Part shown: positions 8,909 to 18,176 of the stretch, piece by piece
Layout of the letters: every line of letters starts with the position of its first letter
Position numbering within the stretch: the stretch's first letter is position 1
Assembly (NCBI RefSeq): GCF_019802125.1
Contig: NZ_JAHVHT010000004.1
Location: 326,001-390,000, forward strand
Reading direction: 5' to 3'
DNA length: 64,000 bases
Origin: Tateyamaria omphalii
GTDB lineage: Bacteria > Pseudomonadota > Alphaproteobacteria > Rhodobacterales > Rhodobacteraceae
Notes under the pieces: generated by a model
Databases searched by the model: none
What the model was told of the DNA's origin: nothing
Seen by the model: only the letters and a program-made list of their open reading frames with translations
Position numbers and translations under genes: made by a program

Positions 8909-10102
8909 TCAGTTCAGCGCATCCGCAATCCTCTGTGCCAGGCGTGCTGCCACCTCGTCCTTCGACATCCGCGGCCAAGGCTCTGCACCTTCTTCGGAGA
9001 TCAGGATAACTGCATTCTCAGACCCGCCCATAATACCCGTTTCCGGCGATACATCGTTGGCGACAATCCAGTCACAGCCCTTGCGCGCGCGCTTGGCCGT
9101 GGCATGGGCCTCGACCTCATCGGTTTCGGCAGCGAATCCGACGACGAGTCCGGGACGGCCATCCGTCATTTGCGCCACGCCCGCCAAGATGTCCGGATTC
9201 TCCGCAAATTCCAGCACTGGCAACCCGTCCTTCGATTTCTTCAGCTTGCGATTGCTGGCCGATGCCATGCGCCAGTCAGCAACGGCGGCCGCAAAGACCG
9301 CGGCGTCGGCAGGCAATGCACTGTGCACCGCGTCATGCATTTGCTGTGCGGTTTGCACTTTCACCACGTCTGCCCCCGCTGGCGGCGCAACATCGGCAGG
9401 ACCGGTGACAAAAGTCACCCGCGCGCCCGCCGCGATGAACGCGCGGGCCAGGGCCGTACCCTGCGCGCCCGAAGAGCGGTTGGCGATGTAACGCACTGGA
9501 TCGATTGGTTCATGAGTGGGGCCGGAGGTCACAAGGACATGTTTGCCCGCGAGCGGCTTAGGCCCGAAATGCGCTTCAACCGCTCCCACGATTTCCAGCG
9601 GTTCCGACATGCGCCCCGGTCCGAATTCGCCACAGGCCATGTCGCCGTCTTTGGGCCCCACGACGGCAACGCCGTCGCCCGCAATCTGTGTCATATTCCG
9701 CTGCGTGGCCGGATGATCCCACATGCGCACGTTCATCGCAGGCGCAATCATCACGGGCGTGTCCGTTGCGAGCAGCAAGGTCGAGGCCAGATCATCTGCC
9801 CGCCCCTGCGCCATCTTTGCGATGATATCCGCCGTCGCGGGCGCCACCAGGATCAGGTCGGCGGACCGGGACAGCTGGATATGCCCCATCTCGGCCTCGT
9901 CGGTCAGATCAAAGAGGTCGCGATAGACCTTCTCTCCCGCCAGTGCCGATACGGACAGCGGCGTCACGAATTGCTCGGCCGCGCGGGTCAGAACCGGCGT
10001 CACAGCCGCACCTCGTTCCCGCAATCGCCGGATCAGGTCGAGCCCCTTATAGGCCGCGATCCCGCCCGTCAGGATCAGCAGAATACGTTTGTCTTGCAGC
10101 AT
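8909..10102 (-). CDS. coaBC: bifunctional phosphopantothenoylcysteine decarboxylase / phosphopantothenate-cysteine ligase
   Basis: Catalyses two consecutive steps of coenzyme A synthesis. The N-terminal FMN decarboxylase (CoaC) half begins [15 protein letters not shown], with [12 protein letters not shown] and [11 protein letters not shown] containing the active-site residues. The CoaB ligase half starts near residue 185 with [18 protein letters not shown] and NRSSGAQG, and includes a conserved Lys pair in [10 protein letters not shown]. The start at 10102 matches family N-termini. CoaBC next to dut is a common bacterial arrangement. Confidence 0.95.
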   Translation of the reverse strand: MLQDKRILLILTGGIAAYKGLDLIRRLRERGAAVTPVLTRAAEQFVTPLSVSALAGEKVYRDLFDLTDEAEMGHIQLSRSADLILVAPATADIIAKMAQGRADDLASTLLLATDTPVMIAPAMNVRMWDHPATQRNMTQIAGDGVAVVGPKDGDMACGEFGPGRMSEPLEIVGAVEAHFGPKPLAGKHVLVTSGPTHEPIDPVRYIANRSSGAQGTALARAFIAAGARVTFVTGPADVAPPAGADVVKVQTAQQMHDAVHSALPADAAVFAAAVADWRMASASNRKLKKSKDGLPVLEFAENPDILAGVAQMTDGRPGLVVGFAAETDEVEAHATAKRARKGCDWIVANDVSPETGIMGGSENAVILISEEGAEPWPRMSKDEVAARLAQRIADALN

Positions 10103-10234
10103 GTTGGCCCGTCCGGCTGGCTCTGGTCGGTGTGACAATAGGGGCAGGTGGCATCAAGAACCAGCCCCAGTGCCAAGAGGGGGCCGGCCCCCTCGGCCTT
10201 GCGGCCTCACCCCCGGGATTTTTTGAAACAGGGA

Positions 10235-10310
10235 ATTCGAACCGGTCCGCATCAGCGGCAAACACCGCGGGGCGGTGTTTGAGGTTCGAATGGGCGGAGC
10301 CCCGGACCGC
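10235..10310. repeat. nested palindromic element between coaBC and the ChaN gene
   Basis: Three nested inverted repeats occupy the intergenic space. An outer 9-bp pair is attcgaacc (10235-10243) with ggttcgaat (10283-10291). A perfect inner hairpin is aaacaccgc (10260-10268), loop ggg, gcggtgttt (10272-10280). A cggtccg/cggaccg pair starts at 10243 and ends near 10309. It is not a tRNA: no cloverleaf can be drawn. It could be a REP-like element or a structured 3' UTR of the ChaN transcript upstream of coaBC. Confidence 0.5.
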
Positions 10311-10316
10311 TTTGCG

Positions 10317-11114
10317 CTATTGATTGAAGACCGCGCAGGGGTCTTCACGGTCCGGACTGGATGCACCGTTCAGGGTCCACGAATAGACACCCTCGGGGGG
10401 CTCCTGCCGTTCTCCCTGTCCGACGCTGGTGACATCTAGGTCCGGCTGTACGCGCGACAGATACACCGGCACGCCCCAATCCATCCGCGCGTGGCCATTG
10501 CCTGTGATCAGCACAACAGGGCTACCGTGGGTGTCGAGCGCGTCCATCACCGTGCGCGCAAAGGCGGCATCGCGCAGCCGCTGCGCCTCGACCATGCCGC
10601 CCATCATCTCCAGCGGCATTGCTTCGCAATGGGCGTCGAACTGGGCCTGTTCTCGGACGGCTTGTTCGTCCTCGGGCAGAGCCGTTGTCAGGCCAAAGCG
10701 TTCCGCATCAGGACCAAAGACCGCCGCCGCGCCATCGGTAAAGGCACCACGCATATCATCACGGGACAAGGCCGCGCCTACAATCACCGGGCTTGCGGCC
10801 AGTACATCGGCATAATCCGCTATATTCGACCAATGAAAACCGTCGGCCGCTGCGGCCATGCTGTCAGGATTGCGAGGTGCGTCGCCCAGCGCATCGGCTT
10901 CTGCAGGCGTCAGCATCTCGTACACGACCGCTGTCGGTTCGATGAGGCGAATGGCCTTGGCCTGCTCTGCGTGATGGGTCGCGTTGTCGTGAAATTCCCC
11001 AAGGATCAGCACATCCCCGCTGAAATCACTCCAATCGGTGGCTGCAAATGAAACTGCCGCCGGCGACAGCGTCGCGGCGGCGGCAAGCAAAGCGGTTCTG
11101 AACATCATCCTCAT
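10317..11114 (-). CDS. ChaN family lipoprotein/heme-binding protein (DUF399)
   Basis: ChaN-like proteins bind heme and are linked to iron uptake; they are exported. This 265-residue product has an N-terminal signal peptide (hydrophobic stretch followed by SFAATDW) and the ChaN landmarks ILGEFHDNATHH, YEMLTP and a late GNGHARMDWGVP. There is no lipobox Cys, so it is more likely soluble periplasmic than lipid anchored. The start overlaps the rpoH stop (ATGA), so it is translationally coupled to a stress sigma factor. Confidence 0.8.
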   Translation of the reverse strand: MRMMFRTALLAAAATLSPAAVSFAATDWSDFSGDVLILGEFHDNATHHAEQAKAIRLIEPTAVVYEMLTPAEADALGDAPRNPDSMAAAADGFHWSNIADYADVLAASPVIVGAALSRDDMRGAFTDGAAAVFGPDAERFGLTTALPEDEQAVREQAQFDAHCEAMPLEMMGGMVEAQRLRDAAFARTVMDALDTHGSPVVLITGNGHARMDWGVPVYLSRVQPDLDVTSVGQGERQEPPEGVYSWTLNGASSPDREDPCAVFNQ

Positions 11115-11989
11115 GCAAGGAAATGATGGACCTCGCGGCTTTGGTTTTCCAGTGCCTTGCGCATTTTTGTGAAGGCGGCGGCTTCAAGCTGGCGCACACG
11201 CTCTTTCGAAAGGCTCAGCTCCTGACCAAGGCTTTCCAGCGTACGCGGGTCCTCACGCAGCTTGCGCTCACGCACGATGAAGCGCTCGCGCTCGTTCAAG
11301 CCATTCAGGGCTGTGAGCAGCCATTCACGCAATTGCTCGGTGTCGTGCGCGTGCTCCACCGTCTCGGCAGCCTGCGCGCTGTCATCTTCCAGCGCATCAA
11401 TCCACTCGCGACCCTCGTCATCGACCGATTGCGTCGCATTCAGCGAATAGTCGGACCCTGACAGCCGACCCTCCATCATCTCCACATCGTGCAGGGGCAC
11501 GCCAATCTCGGTCGAGATCATCTGGCGCAGCTGGTGCTTGTCCAGCGTCTCACCCGCCGCAGCACTTTCACGCTCCAGCCGGGCCTGCACGCGCCGCATG
11601 TTGAAAAAGAGGGATTTCTGGGACGACGTGGAGCCGGTCCGCACCATCGACCAGTTGCGCATCACGTAATCCTGGATCGACGCCTTGATCCACCATACCG
11701 CGTAGGTCGAGAAGCGCACGCCGCGGTCCGGGTCGAACTTGTCGGCCGCTTTCATCAAGCCAAGACCCGCTTCCTGGATCAGGTCGTTCATAGGGGCGCC
11801 ATAGCGTTTGAACTTGGATGCCATGGAGATCGCAAGACGCATGTAAGCCGTGATCAGGCGATGCAGCGCCGCTTCATCACGCTCATCGCGCCACGCGTAG
11901 GCCAGTCGCAATTCTGTCTCTGCATCAAGCAACTCGGCCTTCATCGCTGTGCGTGACAGCGACATATCTCGGACATTATCCAACGCCAT
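11111..11989 (-). CDS. rpoH: RNA polymerase sigma factor RpoH (sigma-32 family; possibly RpoH2 type)
   Basis: Alternative sigma factor for heat/oxidative stress promoters. The 292-residue product has region 2 with DLIQEAGLGLMKAADKFDP, then FSTYAVWWIKASIQDYVMR, the RpoH-box segment starting QKSLFFNMR, and a region 4 helix-turn-helix (SLGQELSLSKERVRQLEAAA). Alphaproteobacteria often carry two RpoH paralogues; the choice between RpoH1 and RpoH2 is inference. It forms a two-gene unit with the downstream ChaN gene and is divergent from cobU, with 90 bases between. Confidence 0.9.
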   Translation of the reverse strand: MALDNVRDMSLSRTAMKAELLDAETELRLAYAWRDERDEAALHRLITAYMRLAISMASKFKRYGAPMNDLIQEAGLGLMKAADKFDPDRGVRFSTYAVWWIKASIQDYVMRNWSMVRTGSTSSQKSLFFNMRRVQARLERESAAAGETLDKHQLRQMISTEIGVPLHDVEMMEGRLSGSDYSLNATQSVDDEGREWIDALEDDSAQAAETVEHAHDTEQLREWLLTALNGLNERERFIVRERKLREDPRTLESLGQELSLSKERVRQLEAAAFTKMRKALENQSREVHHFLA

Positions 11990-12079
11990 TTGTCATCCCC
12001 CTGGATGGTTATGCTTGTTTTGCGCACTTGACCTCTTTACGCAGCACCTCGCCGATTGGTTCACTTTTGAGACTAAAAA

Positions 12080-12601
12080 ATGTTGCCAGCCCTGACCCTC
12101 GTTCTAGGTGGAGCCGCTTCCGGCAAATCGCAGTGGGCGGAATCTCTTATTCTTAACAGTGGGTTAAATCCGGTGTATCTCGCTACATCCCGGATCTGGG
12201 ATGAAGAAATGCAAGCCAAGGTCGATTTGCACAAAGCACGGCGGGGTGCGGAATGGACGACGGTCGACGCTGCCAACGGGGTCCGTGACGGGCTGGCCGG
12301 AGCGGGTCCGGATCAAGCGCTGCTGCTGGATTGCGCCACGATGTGGTTGACCAACCTGATGATGGACGAGGCGGACATTGTCGATGCTCAGGCCTCGCTC
12401 CTCACCGATCTCGCGCGCTGTGCCGCGCCGGTCGTGGTCGTATCAAACGAAGTCGGTCAGAGCATTGTGCCCGAAAACGCGCTTGCCCGACGATTTCGCG
12501 AGGCGCAGGGACGGCTCAACATCGCACTGGCGGCGCAGGCCGACACCGTCTGGCACGTGCTGGCCGGTCTGCCGCAACTGCGGAAGGGCGATGCACCATG
12601 A
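12080..12601 (+). CDS. cobU: bifunctional adenosylcobinamide kinase / adenosylcobinamide-phosphate guanylyltransferase
   Basis: Acts in nucleotide-loop assembly of cobalamin (CobU/CobP). The 173-residue protein starts with LTLVLGGAASGKSQWAE, containing the P-loop, followed by VYLATSRIWDEEM, LLLDCATMWLTNL (Walker B-like) and VSNEVGQSIVPENALARRFR, all typical of the family. It is coupled by an ATGA overlap to a phosphoglycerate-mutase-like phosphatase that may act later in the same pathway. Confidence 0.93.
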   Translation: MLPALTLVLGGAASGKSQWAESLILNSGLNPVYLATSRIWDEEMQAKVDLHKARRGAEWTTVDAANGVRDGLAGAGPDQALLLDCATMWLTNLMMDEADIVDAQASLLTDLARCAAPVVVVSNEVGQSIVPENALARRFREAQGRLNIALAAQADTVWHVLAGLPQLRKGDAP

Positions 12602-13170
12602 CCACGTGGCACTGGGTTCGGCATGGGCCCACGCACCAGAAGACCTTTACCGGTTGGCGAGATGTACCTGCGGACCTCAGCGATGCCGGCGCCGTCGCGC
12701 GCCTTGCACAGCACCTGCCAGCCGATGCGCTTGTGATCTCTTCCGACCTGACACGGTCGGTCAACACGGCCACCGCAATCCAACAGACCCGCACCCGCCT
12801 GCCCCACGACCCGGCCTTGCGCGAGTTTCACTTTGGCGTCTGGGACGGCGTGCATTTTTCGACCGTCGCCGACTGGCATCCTGACCTCAGCCGCGCCTAT
12901 TGGGAGCAACCCGGTGACCACACCCCACCCGGTGGCGAAAGCTGGAACGCATCCGCGGCAAGGGTCGCGATGGCCGTACGCCGGATCGAGGCGGCACATC
13001 CCGGTCGCCACATCATCGCGGTGGCGCATTTCGGCGTGATCCTGACGCAGGTGCAGGCGGTGCTTGGGCTTACCGCGCAAGAGGTTCTGGCGCACAAGAT
13101 CGACCCGCTGTCGGTCACGACGCTGAACCGCGCAACAGGCAAGGCCGAGGTCATCAATCACCTGCCGTGA
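12598..13170 (+). CDS. histidine phosphatase family protein, candidate alpha-ribazole phosphatase
   Basis: Cofactor-independent phosphatase of the phosphoglycerate-mutase superfamily. The 190-residue product has the N-terminal catalytic WVRHGPTHQK, SSDLTRSVNTA, FGVWDG and the second active-site His in VAHFGVIL. Because it overlaps the cobU stop by 4 bases, CobC (removal of the alpha-ribazole 5'-phosphate) is a reasonable guess. The family is functionally broad, so the substrate is inferred from context only. Confidence 0.82.
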   Translation: MTTWHWVRHGPTHQKTFTGWRDVPADLSDAGAVARLAQHLPADALVISSDLTRSVNTATAIQQTRTRLPHDPALREFHFGVWDGVHFSTVADWHPDLSRAYWEQPGDHTPPGGESWNASAARVAMAVRRIEAAHPGRHIIAVAHFGVILTQVQAVLGLTAQEVLAHKIDPLSVTTLNRATGKAEVINHLP

Positions 13171-13229
13171 TGGCTGTGACCACAAACTTGCGTTGGGCAA
13201 ACATGTCGGCCTGCGCCTAGCCTGCTTCC

Positions 13230-13907
13230 ATGACTTACGACCTCTATATCGGCGACCGCACCTTTTCGAGCTGGTCGCTCCGCGGGTGGCTCATGCTCGA
13301 GAAATTCGGCCTGCCCCACCGCGCCCACATGATTGGCCTCTACTCCGGCACGATGGCCGACGACATGGCCCCACTGGCCCCGGCTCGGCTAGTGCCCGCC
13401 CTGAAGCTGCCCGACGGCACCGTGGTAGGCGAAAGCCTCGCCATGGCAGAAACACTCGCCGAACGGCACCCGGAGGCCGGGTTGTGGCCCGCCGATCCCT
13501 CTGCTCGCGCAACGGCCCGTTGGCTCTGCGCCGAAATGGCGGCAGGCTTCACCGCTTTGCGCGGCGCTTGTCCCATGCAGTTGAAACACGTGAACCAGGG
13601 TTTTGCCGTCTCCGACGACGTGCAGCGCGATCTCGGCCGGATCGAGACGCTCTGGGCGCACGCAGCCAAGTTCAAGACAGACGGTCCATGGCTGTTCGGT
13701 GCCTACTCACTGGCCGACGTGTTCTACGCCCCGGTCTGCGCACGCATCGTGGGCTACGACCTGCCGGTGTCCGAGGCGGCGCGCGCCTATTGCACGACGA
13801 CAATCACAGACCCGACATTCATGGCGTGGCGAGCAGAGGGTCAGAAGGTGACCTATGATCCATTCCCTTACGAAATGGATCTGCCCAAAGGGGCATGGCC
13901 CGCCTAG
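13230..13907 (+). CDS. glutathione S-transferase family protein
   Basis: A 225-residue two-domain GST. The thioredoxin-fold half opens YDLYIGDRTFSSWSLRGWL, with the Ser-rich loop positioned to activate glutathione, and contains VPALKLPDGTVVGESLAM, the cis-Pro and ESxA glutathione-binding motif. The helical C-terminal half holds FGAYSLADVFYAPVC, matching the N-capping region. The substrate is unknown. It converges on the DUF1992 gene with a CTAG overlap. Confidence 0.87.
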   Translation: MTYDLYIGDRTFSSWSLRGWLMLEKFGLPHRAHMIGLYSGTMADDMAPLAPARLVPALKLPDGTVVGESLAMAETLAERHPEAGLWPADPSARATARWLCAEMAAGFTALRGACPMQLKHVNQGFAVSDDVQRDLGRIETLWAHAAKFKTDGPWLFGAYSLADVFYAPVCARIVGYDLPVSEAARAYCTTTITDPTFMAWRAEGQKVTYDPFPYEMDLPKGAWPA

Positions 13908-14239
13908 CGCTGCAGAAACTTCTTCCGCGCCTCACGCGCAATGTTGTAGCGCAGCTCCAACTGCGCGAGCTTTTTCATAGCCACCTTGCGCGCACTTTCA
14001 TCGCGCAGGGTGGCAAGATGCGCGCGGTGCGCATCCATGGCCCTCTTGATCTCGATCTCTTCCGGAACAACGCCAGCCTGCGCCATGATGCGAAACCCGG
14101 CGGCATCGGCCGGATCGACAACAGCCTGCTCGGGCCGGGCAGGCAAAGGCTTACCCTCACCCTCCAGCCCCGAAAGCTGGCCCTGCACACGGGCCTTTTC
14201 GATCTGGCGTTCGATCAGCCGCCTGAAACCACGTGACAT
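13904..14239 (-). CDS. DUF1992 (DnaJ homologue subfamily C member 28-like) domain protein
   Basis: A short 111-residue, Arg/Lys/Ala-rich, mostly helical protein. It opens GFRRLIERQIEKARVQGQ and continues GEGKPLPARPE, the signature of the DUF1992 domain (also called the DnaJ homologue subfamily C member 28 conserved domain), though no J-domain is present. The biochemical role is unknown. It lies convergent to the GST gene and divergent from comM. Confidence 0.75.
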   Translation of the reverse strand: MSRGFRRLIERQIEKARVQGQLSGLEGEGKPLPARPEQAVVDPADAAGFRIMAQAGVVPEEIEIKRAMDAHRAHLATLRDESARKVAMKKLAQLELRYNIAREARKKFLQR

Positions 14240-14341
14240 GCGCGCATTTTACCCGATGCAGCCTGTCTTGGCGACCGCGGCTGTTAACCAATCGTAAACC
14301 GGCGACCGCTAGCCATTAACCATCTTTGAAGAGGTGGAGAC

Positions 14342-15853
14342 ATGGTGGCACGCGCCTACACGGTGGCATTTCAGGGCGTCGACGCGCGCGAGGTCGAGGT
14401 GCAATGCGCCATGACCCCGGGCCTGCCCGCATTCTCCATCGTCGGCCTGCCGGACAAAGCGGTGTCCGAAGCCCGCGACCGCGTGCGTGCTGCACTGACG
14501 GCTATGTCCATTGCGCTGCCCTCCAAACGCATCACAATCAATCTGTCGCCCGCCGACCTGCCCAAGGAAGGCTCGCATTTCGACCTGCCCATTGCCCTGT
14601 CACTGCTCGCGGCCCTTGGCATCCTGCCCGAAGACACGGTTGAGGGTACGGTGGCTCTAGGGGAACTCTCCCTCGACGGCACGCTCGTGCCCGTGCTGGG
14701 CGCGCTGCCCGCCGCCATGGCCGCTGCAGAACAGGATCGCGGCCTCTTATGCCCTGCGGGGTCTGGCGCCGAAGCGGCATGGGTAGACGCAACTAAGGTC
14801 ATAGCAGCCGCATCGCTGGGCGACGTGGTGCGCCACTATACCGGCCAGGTGCCGCTGGAACCCGCCAAGGCGGGCCAAATCGCCAGCGGCACCGGTCTGC
14901 CCGACCTGCGCGACGTCAAGGGACAGGAACGCGCCAAGCGCGCGATGGAAGTGGCCGCCGCCGGACGGCATCACTTCCTGATGGTCGGCACACCGGGTTC
15001 GGGCAAATCCATGCTCGCTGCTCGCCTGCCCGGCATCCTGCCGCCCCTCTCGGCGATGGAAGCGCTTGAAACCTCAATGATCCATTCGCTCGCCGGGCTC
15101 CTGGACGCGGGCGGCATCTCCATGGACCGCCCGTTTCGCGAGCCACACCACACAGCCTCCATGGCCGCGATCATCGGCGGCGGGCGCGGGGCCAAACCGG
15201 GCGAGGTGTCGCTGGCCCATAACGGTGTGCTCTTCATGGACGAGTTCCCGGAATTCCCCCGCACCGTCCTCGAAACCCTCCGCCAACCCATCGAGACGGG
15301 CGAGGTCATGGTCGCCCGCGCCAACAACCACGTGAAATACCCCTGCCGCTTCATGCTGGTGGCAGCAGCCAACCCCTGCAAATGCGGCTACCTGTCGGAC
15401 GCGTCCCGCGCCTGCGGCCGGGCGCCTGCCTGCGGCGATGACTACATGGGGCGCATCTCGGGTCCTCTCATGGACAGGTTCGACCTGCGGGTGGATGTCC
15501 CACCCGTGACCTATTCCGACCTCGACTTGCCCGCCTCGGGCGACAGCTCCGCCACGGTCGCTGCAAGGGTCGACGCAGCACGCAAGGTGCAAGCGGCACG
15601 ACTCGACGGCACGGGTATGCGCAGCAACGCGGACCTGACGGGCGGCGCGCTCGACGACTTCGCGGCCCCTGATGAGGAAGGACGGACGCTATTGACCAAG
15701 GTTGCAGACCGGTTTGGCCTGTCCGCGCGCGGTTACCACCGAGTTCTGCGGGTGGCGCGCACGATTGCAGACCTCGACGGGTCGGATGCCGTGCGCAAAC
15801 CCCACGTCGCCGAAGCGGTCAGCTACCGGGTCGGAGCGCTCGCAACAGTCTGA
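14342..15853 (+). CDS. comM: YifB/ComM family Mg-chelatase-like AAA+ ATPase
   Basis: ComM is a hexameric helicase that promotes branch migration during natural transformation; YifB homologues are widespread. The 503-residue protein has the N-terminal Lon-like ChlI fold (PGLPAFSIVGLPDKAVSEA), Walker A GTPGSGKSML, Walker B VLFMDEFPEF, the arginine/sensor segment ETGEVMVARANN, a Cys-rich CKCGY...C region and a C-terminal Mg-chelatase domain. Its 3' end overlaps the convergent esterase gene by 31 bases. Confidence 0.93.
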   Translation: MVARAYTVAFQGVDAREVEVQCAMTPGLPAFSIVGLPDKAVSEARDRVRAALTAMSIALPSKRITINLSPADLPKEGSHFDLPIALSLLAALGILPEDTVEGTVALGELSLDGTLVPVLGALPAAMAAAEQDRGLLCPAGSGAEAAWVDATKVIAAASLGDVVRHYTGQVPLEPAKAGQIASGTGLPDLRDVKGQERAKRAMEVAAAGRHHFLMVGTPGSGKSMLAARLPGILPPLSAMEALETSMIHSLAGLLDAGGISMDRPFREPHHTASMAAIIGGGRGAKPGEVSLAHNGVLFMDEFPEFPRTVLETLRQPIETGEVMVARANNHVKYPCRFMLVAAANPCKCGYLSDASRACGRAPACGDDYMGRISGPLMDRFDLRVDVPPVTYSDLDLPASGDSSATVAARVDAARKVQAARLDGTGMRSNADLTGGALDDFAAPDEEGRTLLTKVADRFGLSARGYHRVLRVARTIADLDGSDAVRKPHVAEAVSYRVGALATV

Positions 15854-16731
15854 GCCTTGATCCACGCAGCCAGTGCGTTCAACGTCGCCCGCGCCTCTGG
15901 CAAGGTATTGTGAAAAATGGGCCAGACATGCGGCAGGTCACGTTCCTCGACATAGGTGACATCCACACCCTGCTCCCCCATCTTCCGGGCCACGCGGCGG
16001 CTGTCATCGCGCAGTATCTCGGTGTCGCCAGCGGTGATCCAGACCGGCGGCGCGCCCGTGAAATCTACAAAAAGAGGGCTTGCACGCGGATCAGTCGGGT
16101 CACTGCCCCCCAGATACATGCGCGCCATCTCATCGGCGCGCTCGGCGGGCAGCGCAACATCCGCACGGGCATTGTCATGAAAACTGTCACCGGAAAATGT
16201 CAGATCCGTCAGCGGCGAAAGTCCAAAAACAGCCTCGGGCAGCGGTGCACCTTCGGCGATGAGGCTGCCCAGCAAGGCAAGTGTCAGGCCACCCCCGGCA
16301 CTATCACCGCCAATGATCAGGGAACCACTTTCGGCCCGGCACGCCTCGTAGACCGCTCGCGCATGTTCAAGAGCCGCAGGGAACGGGTGTTCCGGTGCCA
16401 GAGGATAGGACGGCAGAACAGCCTGCGCGCCCGCGCGCGAGGCCAGAGCAGCCACCATCGCTTCATGTGTGCGCGGCGAACCAAACACATACCCACCTCC
16501 ATGAAAGTAAAGAATGGTGAGGTCGCTCTGTCGTGCCCGCGGCCGGGTCCAAAGCACATCAGCCCCCGCCAACCGAGCCCATTCGGACCGCATCGACAAC
16601 GGCGCATGAAAGAAAAGCCGGGCCTTGGCCTCGAAACTGCGGCGCAAGGCGTCCGGCCCCGACGCTGTCCTGAGATTCCGCTTCTCGGTCAGCCGCAAAT
16701 ACTGATTGAGAATGGGCCGCAGCAGGCTCAC
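15823..16731 (-). CDS. alpha/beta hydrolase, hormone-sensitive-lipase type esterase
   Basis: A 302-residue esterase with the HSL-family oxyanion motif [11 protein letters not shown], the nucleophile elbow GGDSAGGGL, a late acid (AGDTEILRD) and the catalytic His in ERDLPHVWP. The substrate is likely a short acyl ester but cannot be defined. It starts within the stop of gshB (ATGA), so it is co-transcribed behind glutathione synthetase. It ends 31 bases inside the convergent comM gene. Confidence 0.88.
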   Translation of the reverse strand: MSLLRPILNQYLRLTEKRNLRTASGPDALRRSFEAKARLFFHAPLSMRSEWARLAGADVLWTRPRARQSDLTILYFHGGGYVFGSPRTHEAMVAALASRAGAQAVLPSYPLAPEHPFPAALEHARAVYEACRAESGSLIIGGDSAGGGLTLALLGSLIAEGAPLPEAVFGLSPLTDLTFSGDSFHDNARADVALPAERADEMARMYLGGSDPTDPRASPLFVDFTGAPPVWITAGDTEILRDDSRRVARKMGEQGVDVTYVEERDLPHVWPIFHNTLPEARATLNALAAWIKAQTVASAPTR

Positions 16732-17663
16732 GCGATCTTGGCCTCGATCGCCTGCCAGATCTTTTCAGCGATGTTCACGCCGTCAAAGCGCTCCAGCTCC
16801 TGAATACCGGTGGGGGAGGTGAAGTTGATCTCGGTCAGATAGTCGCCAATCACGTCGATCCCGACGAAAACTTGGCCTTTCTCCTTGAGCAATGGGCCAA
16901 TGGCGTCGCAAATCTCGCGGTCACGGGCGGTCAGGCCGATCTTCTCTGGTCGGCCACCTACATGCATGTTCGACCGGGTCTCGCCCTCGGCGGGCACCCG
17001 GTTGATGGCGCCCACCGGCTCTCCATCCACCAGGATCACGCGCTTGTCGCCGTTCGACACGTCAGGCAGGAATTTCTGCACAATCAACGGCTCGCGACTG
17101 AAGCCGGTGAAGAGTTCGTGCAACGACGTCAGGTTCCGGTCATTGGCATCCAGACGAAACACGCCAGCACCGCCATTGCCATAGAGCGGCTTCAGGATGA
17201 CATCGCCGTGCCGCGCCTTGAACGCCTTGATGGTATCGAGATCGCGGGCAATGGTCGTGGGCGGGGTCAGGTCAGGGAAATCCAGGACCAGCAGCTTTTC
17301 CGGATAGTTCCGCACCCAGAACGGATCGTTGACGACCAGAGCATCGCCCCTGAGACGGTCCAGAAGATGGGTCGACGTGATGTAGTGCATGTCAAAGGGC
17401 GGATCCTGGCGCAGCCAAACAACGTCGAACTCGGCCAGATCAACTTCGCGCATTTCCCCCAACTGCGCGTGCTCGCCCTGCACGCGCTGAACGGTGAAGT
17501 CGTGGCCACGCGCGGTAACGCGACCCTCCTGATAGGCGAGGTGATCCGGGGAATAGAAAAACAGGCTGTGCCCGCGCGCCTGCGCTTCCTCGGCCAGGCG
17601 GAAACTGCTGTCCGCGTTGATATCCACCGCCCCGATCGGGTCCATCTGAAAGGCAATCTTCAT
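16728..17663 (-). CDS. gshB: glutathione synthetase
   Basis: ATP-grasp ligase joining gamma-glutamylcysteine and glycine, the last step of glutathione synthesis. The 311-residue product is of normal length, with [20 protein letters not shown] at the N-terminus, [11 protein letters not shown], the ATP-binding [15 protein letters not shown], and C-terminal [20 protein letters not shown] holding the metal ligands. The GST at 13230 is a potential user of the product. Confidence 0.96.
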   Translation of the reverse strand: MKIAFQMDPIGAVDINADSSFRLAEEAQARGHSLFFYSPDHLAYQEGRVTARGHDFTVQRVQGEHAQLGEMREVDLAEFDVVWLRQDPPFDMHYITSTHLLDRLRGDALVVNDPFWVRNYPEKLLVLDFPDLTPPTTIARDLDTIKAFKARHGDVILKPLYGNGGAGVFRLDANDRNLTSLHELFTGFSREPLIVQKFLPDVSNGDKRVILVDGEPVGAINRVPAEGETRSNMHVGGRPEKIGLTARDREICDAIGPLLKEKGQVFVGIDVIGDYLTEINFTSPTGIQELERFDGVNIAEKIWQAIEAKIA

Positions 17664-17762
17664 GGCACACCTCTGCTGTCGTCCGCACCTTTGATGGCGC
17701 AGAGCGGCAGGGCGTGCAATGGCAAGGAGATGTGCAGGGATGCAGAGCGCGCTGCGCGGCAG

Positions 17763-18176
17763 TCAAATGCAGCCGGCGAACGCATTCTCAAGAATGTTCA
17801 ACCCACCGGCCTGATCGACAAGCGCCACATCAAAACGGACGTCTGTGAGCGACCCGTTCGGCAGCGTTGCAAGATATTCATCGGCAGTCGCATAAAGGCG
17901 GGACACCTGTGCCGGCGTCAGGTGCGCGGCAGCGGATTCAAAAGACTTGCTGGCCTTGACCTCCACCATGACGACCCCGAGGCATGTCGAAAACACCAGA
18001 TCAATTTCGCCGCGACGCCCCCGCCAGCGTTCGGCAAGCAGTTCGTATCCAGCCGCAAGATACGCACGAACCACAATCTCTTCGGCCGCCAGACCGGCCA
18101 GATAGGCCATGCGTCCACGCGCGGCGCGCGCCGCAACCGGATGTGCATGATCAAAACACCGTTCGTGTCGTGCCAT
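17763..18176 (-). CDS. YraN family (UPF0102) endonuclease-fold protein
   Basis: A 137-residue protein with the restriction-endonuclease-like core: a conserved Glu, then GEIDLVF and VMVEVKASKS, the D-(E/Q)-x-K arrangement of UPF0102. The molecular role is unsettled. It overlaps the rsmI stop by ATGA. The grouping rsmI, yraN and a LpoA-like gene echoes the E. coli rsmI-lpoA-yraN neighbourhood, with the lpoA-like gene divergent here. Confidence 0.85.
   Translation of the reverse strand: MARHERCFDHAHPVAARAARGRMAYLAGLAAEEIVVRAYLAAGYELLAERWRGRRGEIDLVFSTCLGVVMVEVKASKSFESAAAHLTPAQVSRLYATADEYLATLPNGSLTDVRFDVALVDQAGGLNILENAFAGCI

Noticed and set aside
10140..10316. Possible tRNA near 10235, suggested by ttcgaacc-like words
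   Set aside because: No acceptor or anticodon stem can be drawn; the words belong to nested palindromes.
11990..12079. Possible extracytoplasmic-sigma promoter for rpoH (TGAACC and TAAAGA on the minus strand)
   Set aside because: The spacing is about 18 bases and both boxes depart from the known RpoE consensus of Rhodobacter; too weak to report as a feature.
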